Assembly (NCBI GenBank): GCA_029262195.1
Contig: JAJCZX010000034.1
Location: forward strand, 62,001 to 126,000
DNA from: Gemmatimonadota bacterium
GTDB taxonomy: Bacteria > Gemmatimonadota > Gemmatimonadetes > Gemmatimonadales > GWC2-71-9
DNA: 64,000 nucleotides
Direction: 5' to 3'
This document shows, in pieces, positions 39,684-48,110 of the stretch (position 1 is its first letter; the number at the start of each line of letters is the position of its first letter). The position numbers and the translations under genes were made by a program. The notes beneath the pieces are model-generated. The model was given only the letters and a program-made list of their open reading frames with translations, did not search any database and was not told the DNA's origin.

Positions 39684-41138
39684 GTGGCGAAAATTAGGCC
39701 GCAGGTGGCGCTTACATTCGATGACGTATTGCTGGTCCCCCAGCACGCGACGGTTCACCCTCAGGACATGTCTGTTACGAGCATGTTCACCCGCAAGGTA
39801 CCTCTAAATATCCCGATGGTCTCTGCCGCGATGGACACGGTAACTGAAGCCGAGATGGCGATTGCTGTGGCTCGCGAGGGCGGAATCGGGGTCGTTCACA
39901 AAAACATGCCGATTGATCGGCAGGCCGCCGAGGTCGATCGGGTGAAACGGTCTGAGAGTGGGATGATACTCAATCCGATTACACTGGGACCGGACCGTCC
40001 GCTCAGCGAAGCTTTGGCTCTGATGCAGCGCTTCAGTATTTCCGGTGTGCCTATCGTCGACGGCAGTGGCAAGCTCGTTGGGATTGTCACGAATCGGGAT
40101 CTTCAATTCGAGCGAATGCTGGACCAACCCATAGCCGACGTCATGACCAGCGACCGTTTGATTACTGCGGCCGAGGGCATCACCCTTGATGAAGCGGAGC
40201 AGGTGCTGGGCAAGCACCGGATTGAAAAACTTCCCGTCGTCGACGAAGAGGGTTTCCTGAAGGGTCTGATCACAGTCAAGGATATTTTCAAGCGTCGACA
40301 GTTTCCTTCGGCTAACAAAGATGGGCACGGGCGTCTCCGGGTGGCCGCGGCCGTCGGAGTCGGAGCCGAGGGAATTAGTCGGGCCAAAGCCCTCCTGGAT
40401 GCTGGCGCAGACGTGATTGTCGTTGATTCGGCACACGGACATTCCGAAGGAGTCTTGAAGACGGTCGCTCATCTCAGAGACAGTTTCCCCGACATGCAAC
40501 TAGTTGGAGGCAACGTCGCTACCGGACCAGGAGCTAAAGCCCTGGTTGAGCGAGGAGTCGATGCCGTGAAGGTGGGAGTGGGGCCCGGTTCGATCTGCAC
40601 CACGAGGATTGTCACAGGAGTCGGCGTGCCGCAGATCACCGCCATCATGGATGCAGTTGGCGCTGCCGAGGTACCCGTGATCGCAGATGGTGGAATCAGA
40701 TTCTCTGGAGACGCGGCCAAAGCACTGGCGGCCGGTGCAATGTCGGTGATGGTCGGCTCAATGCTGGCCGGCACCGATGAAAGCCCCGGTGAAACGTTCC
40801 TGCTTGAAGGTCGCCGCTTCAAAATGATACGCGGTATGGGGTCGCTTTCAGCAATGGAAGAAGGCTCGGCGGATCGGTATTTCCAGGATGGTGTGACCAA
40901 CACCAGAAAACTGGTTCCAGAAGGCATTGAAGGAAGAGTTCCCTATCGGGGCCCGGCATCGGACGTGATCTTTCAATTCGTTGGCGGGATCAAGAGTTCA
41001 ATGGGATACTGCGGCGTTGAAGACATCGAAGGTTTCAGAACCAAAACCGAGTTGGCTCAGATAACTGCTTCGGGCATGCGCGAGTCACATCCGCATGACG
41101 TGGTGATCACGAAGGAAGCGCCCAACTACTCGTTGTAG
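39684..41138 (+). CDS. guaB: IMP dehydrogenase
   Basis: A 484-residue enzyme converting IMP to XMP in guanine nucleotide synthesis. It begins with GTG, GGAG upstream. [10 protein letters not shown] is the N-terminal family start. A pair of CBS domains occupies about 95-205. The catalytic loop GPGSICTTR has Cys305, GGNVAT is the IMP-binding element, and MGSLSAM and the C-terminal flap complete the active site. The CBS pair is intact, so allosteric control is expected. It follows a terminator and probably has its own promoter. Confidence 0.97.
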   Translation: MAKIRPQVALTFDDVLLVPQHATVHPQDMSVTSMFTRKVPLNIPMVSAAMDTVTEAEMAIAVAREGGIGVVHKNMPIDRQAAEVDRVKRSESGMILNPITLGPDRPLSEALALMQRFSISGVPIVDGSGKLVGIVTNRDLQFERMLDQPIADVMTSDRLITAAEGITLDEAEQVLGKHRIEKLPVVDEEGFLKGLITVKDIFKRRQFPSANKDGHGRLRVAAAVGVGAEGISRAKALLDAGADVIVVDSAHGHSEGVLKTVAHLRDSFPDMQLVGGNVATGPGAKALVERGVDAVKVGVGPGSICTTRIVTGVGVPQITAIMDAVGAAEVPVIADGGIRFSGDAAKALAAGAMSVMVGSMLAGTDESPGETFLLEGRRFKMIRGMGSLSAMEEGSADRYFQDGVTNTRKLVPEGIEGRVPYRGPASDVIFQFVGGIKSSMGYCGVEDIEGFRTKTELAQITASGMRESHPHDVVITKEAPNYSL

Positions 41139-41478
41139 TTCCAAAGTGCGGTATCGTCAGCAACCTGGGGCTCAACGCCTCGGGTGACCATCGGTCATGT
41201 GCAAAGCAGGGCCCGCCGCGGCAGGTAACAACGGACGTCTATCCTTTCTAGGCTCTGACTCTTTATTCCACAACAACTAAACGAAATAAGAAAGAAATCA
41301 AATCTTTGGTTTTGGGCCCCTAGGTCGTGGAAGTGATCCCCCTCATTTCTGCCATGTTAAGTAAAAAATCCAATTTGTTGTTATATTAAACACAGAAAAT
41401 CTCGAAAACTACAATTGTTGTTAAATTTTCTTGTTTATACCGCAATTAGTTGCTAATTTTCTGGATCTGAGCTCAGAT
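41139..41478 (+). promoter_or_regulatory. AT-rich leader of the Fic gene with repeated TTGTTGTTA-like motifs
   Basis: This 340-bp stretch has no obvious gene. The part from about 41270 onward is clearly richer in A and T than neighbours. TTGTTGTTA occurs at 41375-41383 and 41415-41423 (40 bp apart), TTAGTTGCTA at 41446-41455, and an inverse-oriented CAACAACTAA at 41271-41280. These could be operator sites for an autoregulated gene. An insertion boundary between about 41240 and 41280 is plausible. No attachment site or terminal repeats were found. Confidence 0.5.
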
Positions 41479-42963
41479 ATGACCGATAAAGACCAAAAAA
41501 TGCCAGTGAACCTTCCCGAGGTTTTGGTTACATCGACTGCTATCTCTGACAAAGTTGCAGGCGCGGTGAAGCGTGGCAATTTAAGAAAAATCGCTCCGCG
41601 GTTGTATTCGAGCAATTTCATTGATTCCCCAGAGACAATCATTGACAGGAATCTATGGATTGTTGTTGGCCAACTTTTTCCTGGATCAGTAATAGGTTAT
41701 CGAACGGCCCTGGAAGGTCGACCAACATCTGACGGTACTGTTTTTCTTTCGGCGCAGAACTCAAGAGTGGTTGAACTACCAGGCTTGACCGTTCGCTTGA
41801 TCAAAGGGTCTGGCCCAGTGAAAGGGGACACCGAGTTCATGGGGTCCCTTTGGTTTGCATCCAAGGCTCGGGCGTTGCTTGAGAACCTGAGGCCGTTCCG
41901 CACGGGAAAAGGACTGGTCAGGTCGTTGGGCAGGCAAGGGGTTGAACGGGAAATGGAAAAGATCCTCCGCGTCCAGGGGGAGAATGTCCTCAAATCGCTA
42001 AGGGATCAGGCCCGAGGACTAGAAAACGCCCTTTCTGCAAAGAAGGAATTTGAACAACTGGACGGTATAGCGGGAACTCTTCTGGGGACCCGGAAAACCC
42101 GTTTGAGGTCGGTCGAAGCATTGGCTCGAGCTTCGGGTCGGCCATATGATCCGGACCGAATCGAACGGATGCAAATCTTACACGCGGAGTTGCATACATG
42201 GCATTCTGTTCCGAGGCCCGATCGGTGTGCAAGCGGTAACTGCCTTTTGAACGTAGCATTTTGGGACGCCTACTTTTCGAATTTCATTGAAGGAACCGAA
42301 TTTGAAATAGAAGAGGCACGAGAGGTAATCTTTGAAAACAAAGTGCCCGCTTCTCGGCCAGCAGACGCTCACGATATTGTCGGTACATTTCGACTACTTT
42401 CGAACTCTCAGGAAATGTCGGAGACCTTTGTTGGAGGTCCGGTCGAAAATTTCTTGGATGCAATCAAACGCCGACATAGCGTTATCATGTACGCGAGGGA
42501 TAATGTCGCGCCGGGGCAATTCAAGACCACCGGCAATCGGGCAGGAGACACTATCTTCGTGGCACCAGAGTTAGTAAGGGGAACGCTCGAAAGAGGGTTC
42601 GAAATCTACCGATCCCTCAACTCGGCGTTCGCCCGAGCCGCCTTTGTGATGTTTCTTGTAGCGGAGGTTCATCCATTCGTCGACGGCAATGGCAGGGTAG
42701 CTCGATTGATGATGAACGGTGAATTGTTCGCGGCCGAAGAAACCAGGATCATTATTCCGACTGTATATCGTGAGGACTACCTAGGTGCGTTGAGGGCTTT
42801 GACAAGACAGAATCGACCCAGTCCGTTCATAACCATGCTCGATGCGGCGCAGAGGTTTACCGCCGCAGTCGATTTTGACGATCTTGACGCTTCTACGGTT
42901 GTCCTTCAAACGGCAAAAGCTTTTTCAGAGCCGTATTCTGGATCTCTAATAATTCCTGACTAA
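41479..42963 (+). CDS. Fic-family AMPylator with AbiEi-like N-terminal domain
   Basis: A 494-residue protein from ATG 41479; a TTG at 41431 and an ATG at 41500 are alternatives. Residues about 1-115 resemble the winged-helix and following region of AbiEi antitoxins: GNLRKIAPRLYSS then GYRTALEGRPTSDGTVFLS. The middle is helical. The Fic domain has the catalytic motif HPFVDGNGRVAR (about 398-409). An upstream inhibitory motif SNFIEG (about 267-272) matches the (S/T)xxxE(G/N) helix of class II Fic proteins, so self-inhibition is expected. GC is lower than in neighbours, suggesting transfer. Target unknown; likely defence, toxin or regulation. Confidence 0.82.
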   Translation: MTDKDQKMPVNLPEVLVTSTAISDKVAGAVKRGNLRKIAPRLYSSNFIDSPETIIDRNLWIVVGQLFPGSVIGYRTALEGRPTSDGTVFLSAQNSRVVELPGLTVRLIKGSGPVKGDTEFMGSLWFASKARALLENLRPFRTGKGLVRSLGRQGVEREMEKILRVQGENVLKSLRDQARGLENALSAKKEFEQLDGIAGTLLGTRKTRLRSVEALARASGRPYDPDRIERMQILHAELHTWHSVPRPDRCASGNCLLNVAFWDAYFSNFIEGTEFEIEEAREVIFENKVPASRPADAHDIVGTFRLLSNSQEMSETFVGGPVENFLDAIKRRHSVIMYARDNVAPGQFKTTGNRAGDTIFVAPELVRGTLERGFEIYRSLNSAFARAAFVMFLVAEVHPFVDGNGRVARLMMNGELFAAEETRIIIPTVYREDYLGALRALTRQNRPSPFITMLDAAQRFTAAVDFDDLDASTVVLQTAKAFSEPYSGSLIIPD

Positions 42964-43091
42964 TCGTGGGATTGCGGAACGAGTAATTAGGAAGGTCGTT
43001 GGCAAACTGCCGAGATGGAATAGCCCCGCTGGCACCAATCGAAACCACGATGCAAAATCCTTGCGACTAAAAGTTCCGGCCACGCCCTTTT

Positions 43092-43133
43092 TATATTGAC
43101 ATGTGTAGCACATGCTTACATGTTTTACACATG
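43092..43133 (+). promoter_or_regulatory. vapB promoter region with ACATG repeats
   Basis: TATATT (43092-43097) and TTGACA (43096-43101) overlap and could be a -10 and a -35 respectively. ACATG occurs at 43099, 43110, 43118 and 43129, the last overlapping the antitoxin ATG at 43131. CATGTG-TAG-CACATG (43100-43114) is a perfect inverted repeat. This fits an autoregulatory operator of a VapBC-type module. Confidence 0.5.
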
Positions 43134-43361
43134 AGCAAGATGATACAGGTCCGGCACGTCCCGGAGCGGTTACATCGCCGTTTAAAAATGCGGGCGGCAG
43201 CGGCTGGAATGTCTTTGTCCGACTACCTCCGCATCGAATTGGAACGGGTGGCCGCGCGACTTACTCCAGAAGAGGTCCTACAACGGATCGAAGGGTTGGA
43301 GCCCGTGGCGATGGACGAGACCGCCGCCGCTGTATTGCGGTCGGAGCGTGACACTCGGTGA
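43131..43361 (+). CDS. VapB/FitA-type antitoxin
   Basis: A 76-residue protein from ATG 43131. MIQVRHVPERLHRRLKMRAAAAGMSL (in two parts) matches a ribbon-helix-helix antitoxin of the FitA-type: beta strand, then two helices with LSDYLRIEL. The C-terminal part (LTPEEVLQRIEGLEP) would wrap around the toxin. A frame starting at 43101 is less likely. Its stop overlaps the toxin's GTG start (GTGA), the usual coupling that makes antitoxin before toxin. It lies 168 bp after the Fic gene. Confidence 0.88.
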   Translation: MSKMIQVRHVPERLHRRLKMRAAAAGMSLSDYLRIELERVAARLTPEEVLQRIEGLEPVAMDETAAAVLRSERDTR

Positions 43362-43750
43362 TAGTCGTAGACGCGTCGGCGATCGTGGATGTTTTGCTAA
43401 AATCACCGGACGTTGATCGACTCGCAGAGAGGCTGTTCGGCGGAGGTGAAACGCTCCATGCTCCGCACCTTCTCGACGTTGAGGTAGCTCAGGTTTTGAG
43501 GAGGTTCGAAGCTCAAGGGGTGCTGGGGTCAGAAAGAGGGAATTTGGCTTTGCAGTTTCTTCAAGAAATGCCAATAACCAGACACTCCCATAGCCCCTTT
43601 TTGTCGCGCCTTTGGGAGCTCCGGCGGAATTTCACTGCCTACGACGGAATCTACGTCGCTCTGGCCGAAGTGCTGGGCGCCACTTTTGTGACACGAGACA
43701 AACGCTTGTCTCGGGCTCCCGGACACAACGCAGTTATAGAGGTGATTTAG
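43358..43750 (+). CDS. VapC-type PIN-domain ribonuclease toxin
   Basis: A 130-residue PIN-domain protein starting with GTG. The expected acidic active-site residues appear in order: Asp5 in VVDASAIVD, Glu near 42 in LLDVEVAQVLRR, Asp near 95 in YDGIYVALAE, and Asp near 114 in VTRDKRLSR. VapC toxins cut tRNA or rRNA to stop growth when the antitoxin is degraded. The catalytic set appears intact, so the module should be active. Confidence 0.9.
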   Translation: MIVVDASAIVDVLLKSPDVDRLAERLFGGGETLHAPHLLDVEVAQVLRRFEAQGVLGSERGNLALQFLQEMPITRHSHSPFLSRLWELRRNFTAYDGIYVALAEVLGATFVTRDKRLSRAPGHNAVIEVI

Positions 43751-43764
43751 ACGCGCCGTGTTTT

Positions 43765-43822
43765 CGGTCGTCTTTAGGCGACCGCCCACCAGAAAAGAAT
43801 ATGACCTGAATGGGGTTCAGGT
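43765..43822 (+). repeat. Two perfect hairpins after vapC
   Basis: CGGTCG-TCTTTAGG-CGACCG (43765-43784) and ACCTGAA-TGGGG-TTCAGGT (43804-43822) are two perfect inverted repeats 19 bp apart, neither followed by a T-run. A direct repeat CCGGTTGA occurs just after, at 43829-43836 and 43849-43856 (20 bp apart). They may stabilise or end the vapBC mRNA. Confidence 0.45.
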
Positions 43823-43888
43823 GGTCCCCGGTTGATTGTGCGCCGAATCCGGTTGACCGTGGTCGGGTGCGCGCTTACTCTCGGTCGA

Positions 43889-43929
43889 AAAGAAAAGGCG
43901 CCCGGAACCTGTGAACGATCCCGGGCGCC
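43889..43929 (-). terminator. Terminator of the AGCS symporter gene
   Basis: GGCGCCCGG (43897-43905) pairs with CCGGGCGCC (43921-43929). On the minus strand the stem is followed by TTTTCTTTTC, so it terminates transcription from the symporter gene. Confidence 0.8.
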
Positions 43930-43961
43930 AACTTCTGATTTTTGAGCCTAACTTCTGACTT

Positions 43962-45692
43962 CTATCTTCCTTCTTCTTTAGCCCTCTTATGCGCTTCCGC
44001 GTTTTCAATCCACGGTTCGCGTTCGAAGTAGCTCTTAGTCAACTCAACCAGCTTCGGCGACAGAAGGATGAGTGCGATCAAGTTGGGAAGAATCACTATT
44101 CCCAGGAAGATGTCACCCATCTCCCAGATCACGGTGAGCGGCAGCACCGCGCCAACAAAGTGCATCGTTACAAAGGCGAACTTGTAAGGGAGTACGGCTT
44201 TGGTGCCAAACAGGTAACTGGCACACCGGTCACCGTAGTAACTCCAGGAGATTGCGGTTGAAATTCCGAACAACAACACCGAAAGGATCACGATGTAGTG
44301 GCCCCAGCTAACAACGCCGGATAGTCCCTGCCTGAAGCCCAGCATCGTGAGGGGGGCTCCGCTCTCCACCGCATCGCCGAAGAGGCTGGTGTAGGTCGTG
44401 CCGTCAGTTCCCCGGGCGTTGCCGTCCTGCGGGAAGATCGTTCCGGTAAAACGATTCTGGTGATCTTCGTCGGTGAACAGGTCGTCGACGGAAACCTCGT
44501 GCCAGGCCAACATCGGCTCGCCGGGCGCGGCAACCTGTCTGCCGTTGGCAACCTGAATCGCGGCCGGTGGATCGACATCGGCGCGGTGCCCGTCTGCGAA
44601 AGTAATCCAACCGATATCTCCACCGTCGAGGGTTATCTCTTCCGGTGTGCGTTCGTTCCAGACCCCGGTCATGATGATGACCAGTGCGGTCATGGTGACA
44701 ATCACGATCGTGTCGATGAACGGCTCGAGAAGGGCTACTGCGCCCTCTGACACAGGTTCGTCAGTTTTGGCCGCTGCGTGAGCGATGGGGGCTGAACCCT
44801 GTCCGGCTTCATTGGAGAACAGTCCGCGACGTACACCCCACATAAGGGTTACCAGAAATGCTCCAACTCCAGTTCCAGCGACACCAGCCGTGGGGTTAAA
44901 AGCTTCCCTGAAAATGGTGGCAAACGATGGTAACAGCTGATCAATGTTGAGTATGATGATGACCATCGCGCCAAATACGTAGATACCGGCCATCAATGGT
45001 GCAAGAATTCCGGTGACCTTACCGATGCGGGAGATTCCGCCCAGTATAACCACGGCAACAATCGCTGAGGTTATCAAGCCGGTCACCCAGGTGGCCATGC
45101 CGAAGTTCGTCTGCATGGCGTCGGCCACTGTGTTGGCCTGAATGGCGTTTCCGGTGAAGAAGGCTGTGATCCCCAGAAGGATGGCGAACAGCACGGCCAA
45201 AGGCTTCCATTTCGGTCCCAGGCCTTTTTCGATGTAATACATGGGGCCCCCTGAAACGGTGCCCTCCCATGCGTGCCCTTCCGTATCGTGTACGTCCCTG
45301 AAATGCTGGGCTAGCGTTACCTCAGAGTACTTGGTGGCCATTCCGACGGCCGCCGTAACCCACATCCAGAATAAAGCGCCTGGCCCACCCCAGTGGATGG
45401 CGAGTGCTACACCCGCGATGTTGCCGATCCCGACGGTGGCCGAGAGGGCTGTGGTAAGGGCCTGAAAGTGCGAGACATCTCCGGGCTCGTTGGGGTCGTC
45501 ATATTTACCGGAGGCAATCCCAACTCCGTGTCCGAAGTGTCTCAGCTGGATAAAACCAAGGCGCAGGGTTAGGAAGAACCCCGTTCCGATAAGGGCGATG
45601 ACGATGATAGAGATGTTCTCCTCGCCCACCGGTATGCCCGTTTCCCACACCAGGGAGTTGAACTTGTCAACGAACTGTCTTAGAAATTCCAT
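43962..45692 (-). CDS. Alanine or glycine:cation symporter (AGCS family) with extra loop
   Basis: About 576 residues from ATG 45692 (MEFLRQFVDKFNSLVW); a longer frame from 45770 is unlikely. Family motifs include FQALTTALSATVGIGNIAGVA, GGPGALFWMWVTAAVGMATKYSEV, SGGPMYYIEKG and SNEAGQGSAPIAHAAA. Na+-coupled alanine/glycine transporters usually have 450-480 residues. The surplus is a hydrophilic stretch at about 345-460, probably an extracytoplasmic loop, rich in Asp, Gly and Thr. It separates predicted helices and is not seen in standard relatives I know. Confidence 0.9.
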   Translation of the reverse strand: MEFLRQFVDKFNSLVWETGIPVGEENISIIVIALIGTGFFLTLRLGFIQLRHFGHGVGIASGKYDDPNEPGDVSHFQALTTALSATVGIGNIAGVALAIHWGGPGALFWMWVTAAVGMATKYSEVTLAQHFRDVHDTEGHAWEGTVSGGPMYYIEKGLGPKWKPLAVLFAILLGITAFFTGNAIQANTVADAMQTNFGMATWVTGLITSAIVAVVILGGISRIGKVTGILAPLMAGIYVFGAMVIIILNIDQLLPSFATIFREAFNPTAGVAGTGVGAFLVTLMWGVRRGLFSNEAGQGSAPIAHAAAKTDEPVSEGAVALLEPFIDTIVIVTMTALVIIMTGVWNERTPEEITLDGGDIGWITFADGHRADVDPPAAIQVANGRQVAAPGEPMLAWHEVSVDDLFTDEDHQNRFTGTIFPQDGNARGTDGTTYTSLFGDAVESGAPLTMLGFRQGLSGVVSWGHYIVILSVLLFGISTAISWSYYGDRCASYLFGTKAVLPYKFAFVTMHFVGAVLPLTVIWEMGDIFLGIVILPNLIALILLSPKLVELTKSYFEREPWIENAEAHKRAKEEGR

Positions 45693-45872
45693 GTTTTTTG
45701 GGGTAGTTGGGGTTAGAGGCCCGTTAATTCCAATTAGGTATGATGCCCGGGCGAGGTTGACCGGCAACAATATACGCCTGAAATCGATATCGACAACTTT
45801 TTGAGGAATTCGCGGTCTTCTGAGCGGTTGGTTGAGGGTGGCGTTTGGTGCGGGCGCGCTTATCTTGGCTCG

Positions 45873-46913
45873 ATGGCAGACGAAAAGCGCAAAGCTGGCA
45901 TCCGACTTCCGTCAGTCCCTGCGGCCCGCCGCAGGGCGGCCAAATCGATCGGAGAACTGATCAAAAGCGGTACCCGTGTTGCCTTGACAACCCATGTCAA
46001 CGCTGACGGGGACGGCGTTGGGTCAGAGGTGGCGATGGTGCACCTTATGCTGTCACTGGGGATAAAGGCGGTAATCGCCAATCCGACCCCTTTTCCAGAG
46101 CGATATCGGTTTCTGCTCGAAGGGATCGAAAACTGCGATAAATCGCGAGAGGCGGTCAAATATATCCGCCGTGCCGATTTGCTGATGGTACTGGATATCG
46201 CGGACATTGGGCGGCTTGGTCACCTTGGGAGTACGGTGTCTGAGCTTGATATCCCCGTCGCCTGTATTGACCACCATGTAACGGACGGGACTCTGCCCGA
46301 TGGCCCCAGATTGGTCGATTCCGAAGCCTGCGCCACTGGAGAATTAATACATGACCTTGCCAGGGCTCTGGATTGGAGCATGGGTCCCGAAGCTGCCAGA
46401 GGAATTTACGTCGCCATCCTCACTGATACGGGCGGCTTTCGATTCAGCAACACGACTCCCAGAACTTTGCAGGTCGCGTCGGCTGCTATGAACGAAGGTG
46501 TGCAGCCTGAGGTGATTTATCAACAGGTCTTCGCCAACGCCCCGGAGGCCAGGATAAGGCTGCTCGCGGAGGTTCTGGGTACCCTGGTAGTTGAGAGCGA
46601 TGCAGGCCTTGCGTGGGTCACCGTTCCGCCAGGGGCGTTCGAACGGCACAACGCGACCGGGGAGGACCTTGAAGGAGTTGTGGAGTACCCCCGATCAATT
46701 GAGGGTATTCACCTGGCCCTACTTTTCAGGGAGATCGCCAACGGGCGGATCAAGGTGTCCTTTCGCTCAGTAGGCGATGTTGATGTCGCCCGCCTCGCGG
46801 CTGAATGGGACGGTGGTGGGCATTCCCGGGCCGCAGGTGCCTCCATTGAAGGGGATCTTTGCACGGTACAGGAGCAGGTACTGGGACGAGCTCGCGAATT
46901 CCTCAAGGAATAA
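45873..46913 (+). CDS. DHH/DHHA1 phosphoesterase (NrnA-like)
   Basis: A 346-residue protein from ATG 45873; a longer frame from 45801 seems spurious. TTHVNADGDGVGSEVAM holds the metal-binding DxD region, VLDIADIGRLG follows, and CIDHHVTDG contains the DHH motif. Near the C-terminus GGGHSRAAGASI is the DHHA1 signature. NrnA-type enzymes degrade nanoRNA and dephosphorylate 3'-phosphoadenosine-5'-phosphate, while related ones cut c-di-AMP. It precedes an Mrp ATPase gene by 48 bp. Confidence 0.88.
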   Translation: MADEKRKAGIRLPSVPAARRRAAKSIGELIKSGTRVALTTHVNADGDGVGSEVAMVHLMLSLGIKAVIANPTPFPERYRFLLEGIENCDKSREAVKYIRRADLLMVLDIADIGRLGHLGSTVSELDIPVACIDHHVTDGTLPDGPRLVDSEACATGELIHDLARALDWSMGPEAARGIYVAILTDTGGFRFSNTTPRTLQVASAAMNEGVQPEVIYQQVFANAPEARIRLLAEVLGTLVVESDAGLAWVTVPPGAFERHNATGEDLEGVVEYPRSIEGIHLALLFREIANGRIKVSFRSVGDVDVARLAAEWDGGGHSRAAGASIEGDLCTVQEQVLGRAREFLKE

Positions 46914-46961
46914 TCTCTCTCCGAGTTGATCGGCTTCCTCGGGCCGTCTACATTCATCCAC

Positions 46962-48041
46962 ATGAAAGATAAAACTGAAGCTCTAATCGCGGAGGCTTTG
47001 ACCAACGTCAAGAATCCGCGTTTGGATAAAGATGTAATTTCGGCTGGGATGGTACAGGATCTGGCTGTTTCGAACGGCGTGGTGTCGTTCGGATTTCTTC
47101 TGGCTCGAGAAGATTCTCCCAAACTGGTTCGCGAGGTTCGCAAAGCGGTGAAGGAAGTGCCCGGCATAAGCGACGTACAGATTAACGTGGGGGAACCGGC
47201 CACTGAAAAAGCTGCCCAACCGGCACCGGCCCCAACTCCTGCACCCCAACCAACTGCCATGCCCAACCTGGGAACAGTTATAGCAATTTCCAGCGGTAAG
47301 GGAGGCGTTGGTAAGTCGACCGTGTCTTCCAATATCGCTGCAGCCCTCGCTGCTTCCGGCGCCAGGGTCGGGATAATGGATGGCGATGTTTATGGTCCGA
47401 ACATTCCGAGAATGTTCGGGAAGGAACAGCAACCTGAAGTACGTGACAACCGTATTCTTCCTCTCGAGGCGCATGGAGTGAAACTCATGTCGCTCGGATT
47501 CATGATGGAGAGGGATGCTCCGGCGATCTGGCGTGGACCGATAATTCAAAAAATCATCCAGCAATTTTTGAACGATGTTGACTGGGGCAAACTGGACTAT
47601 CTACTGGTTGATCTGCCGCCCGGCACGGGTGATGCCCAACTCTCGTTAGTACAAACAGTGAGAGTCGACGCTGCGGTTATCGTCACCACTCCGCAGCAGA
47701 TGTCGACCGGGGACGCTTTGCGAGGTGCTAAGATGTTCGAAAAGGTTGGAGTTCCGGTTATCGGGATCATCGAGAACATGGCCGGCTTTACATGCCCGCA
47801 TTGTGACGAAATAACGAACATTTTTGAATCGGGTGGCGCGCAAGTTCTGGCAGATGAACTTGGTATTCCTCTAATCGGTCAGATTCCCCTGCAAGCCGAA
47901 ATGGCGTCGATGGCGGATAACGGCCAGCCGGTTGTAGTGTCGCGTCCCGACAGTCCGGCGGCAAAGGCACTCGTTGAGGCTGCCAAAGCGATCAAATCGA
48001 AAGCCAGCGGCAAAAAGATTTCACTACCGGTGGTAAGCTGA
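46962..48041 (+). CDS. Mrp/ApbC iron-sulfur carrier ATPase
   Basis: About 359 residues from ATG 46962. An N-terminal MIP18-like domain (1-80; VKNPRLDKDVISAGMVQDLA) leads through a Pro/Ala linker to the deviant Walker A SSGKGGVGKST (about 109-119). IMDGDVYGPNIPRMFG, LLVDLPPGTGDAQLS and NMAGFTCPHCDEIT carry the nucleotide and Fe-S (CxxC near 278) sites. Mrp proteins transfer Fe-S clusters to apoproteins. The following terminator ends the transcript. Confidence 0.95.
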   Translation: MKDKTEALIAEALTNVKNPRLDKDVISAGMVQDLAVSNGVVSFGFLLAREDSPKLVREVRKAVKEVPGISDVQINVGEPATEKAAQPAPAPTPAPQPTAMPNLGTVIAISSGKGGVGKSTVSSNIAAALAASGARVGIMDGDVYGPNIPRMFGKEQQPEVRDNRILPLEAHGVKLMSLGFMMERDAPAIWRGPIIQKIIQQFLNDVDWGKLDYLLVDLPPGTGDAQLSLVQTVRVDAAVIVTTPQQMSTGDALRGAKMFEKVGVPVIGIIENMAGFTCPHCDEITNIFESGGAQVLADELGIPLIGQIPLQAEMASMADNGQPVVVSRPDSPAAKALVEAAKAIKSKASGKKISLPVVS

Positions 48042-48056
48042 GGTAGGAGACATCAA

Positions 48057-48093
48057 TAAAAAAGGGGAAGCCAGCTCGGTTTCCCCTTTTTTG
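48057..48093 (+). terminator. Bidirectional terminator after mrp
   Basis: AAAAGGGGAA pairs with TTTCCCCTTTT around a loop of about 10 bases, followed by a T-run. The A-rich side gives a T-run on the minus strand too, so it also serves the convergent minus-strand gene. Confidence 0.87.
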
Positions 48094-48110
48094 TCGTTTG
48101 GACTCGCCGA

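Noticed and set aside
41139-43960. Possible integrated element with attachment sites
   Set aside because: No integrase, transposase, tRNA or flanking direct repeat was seen, so only the term accessory island is supported.
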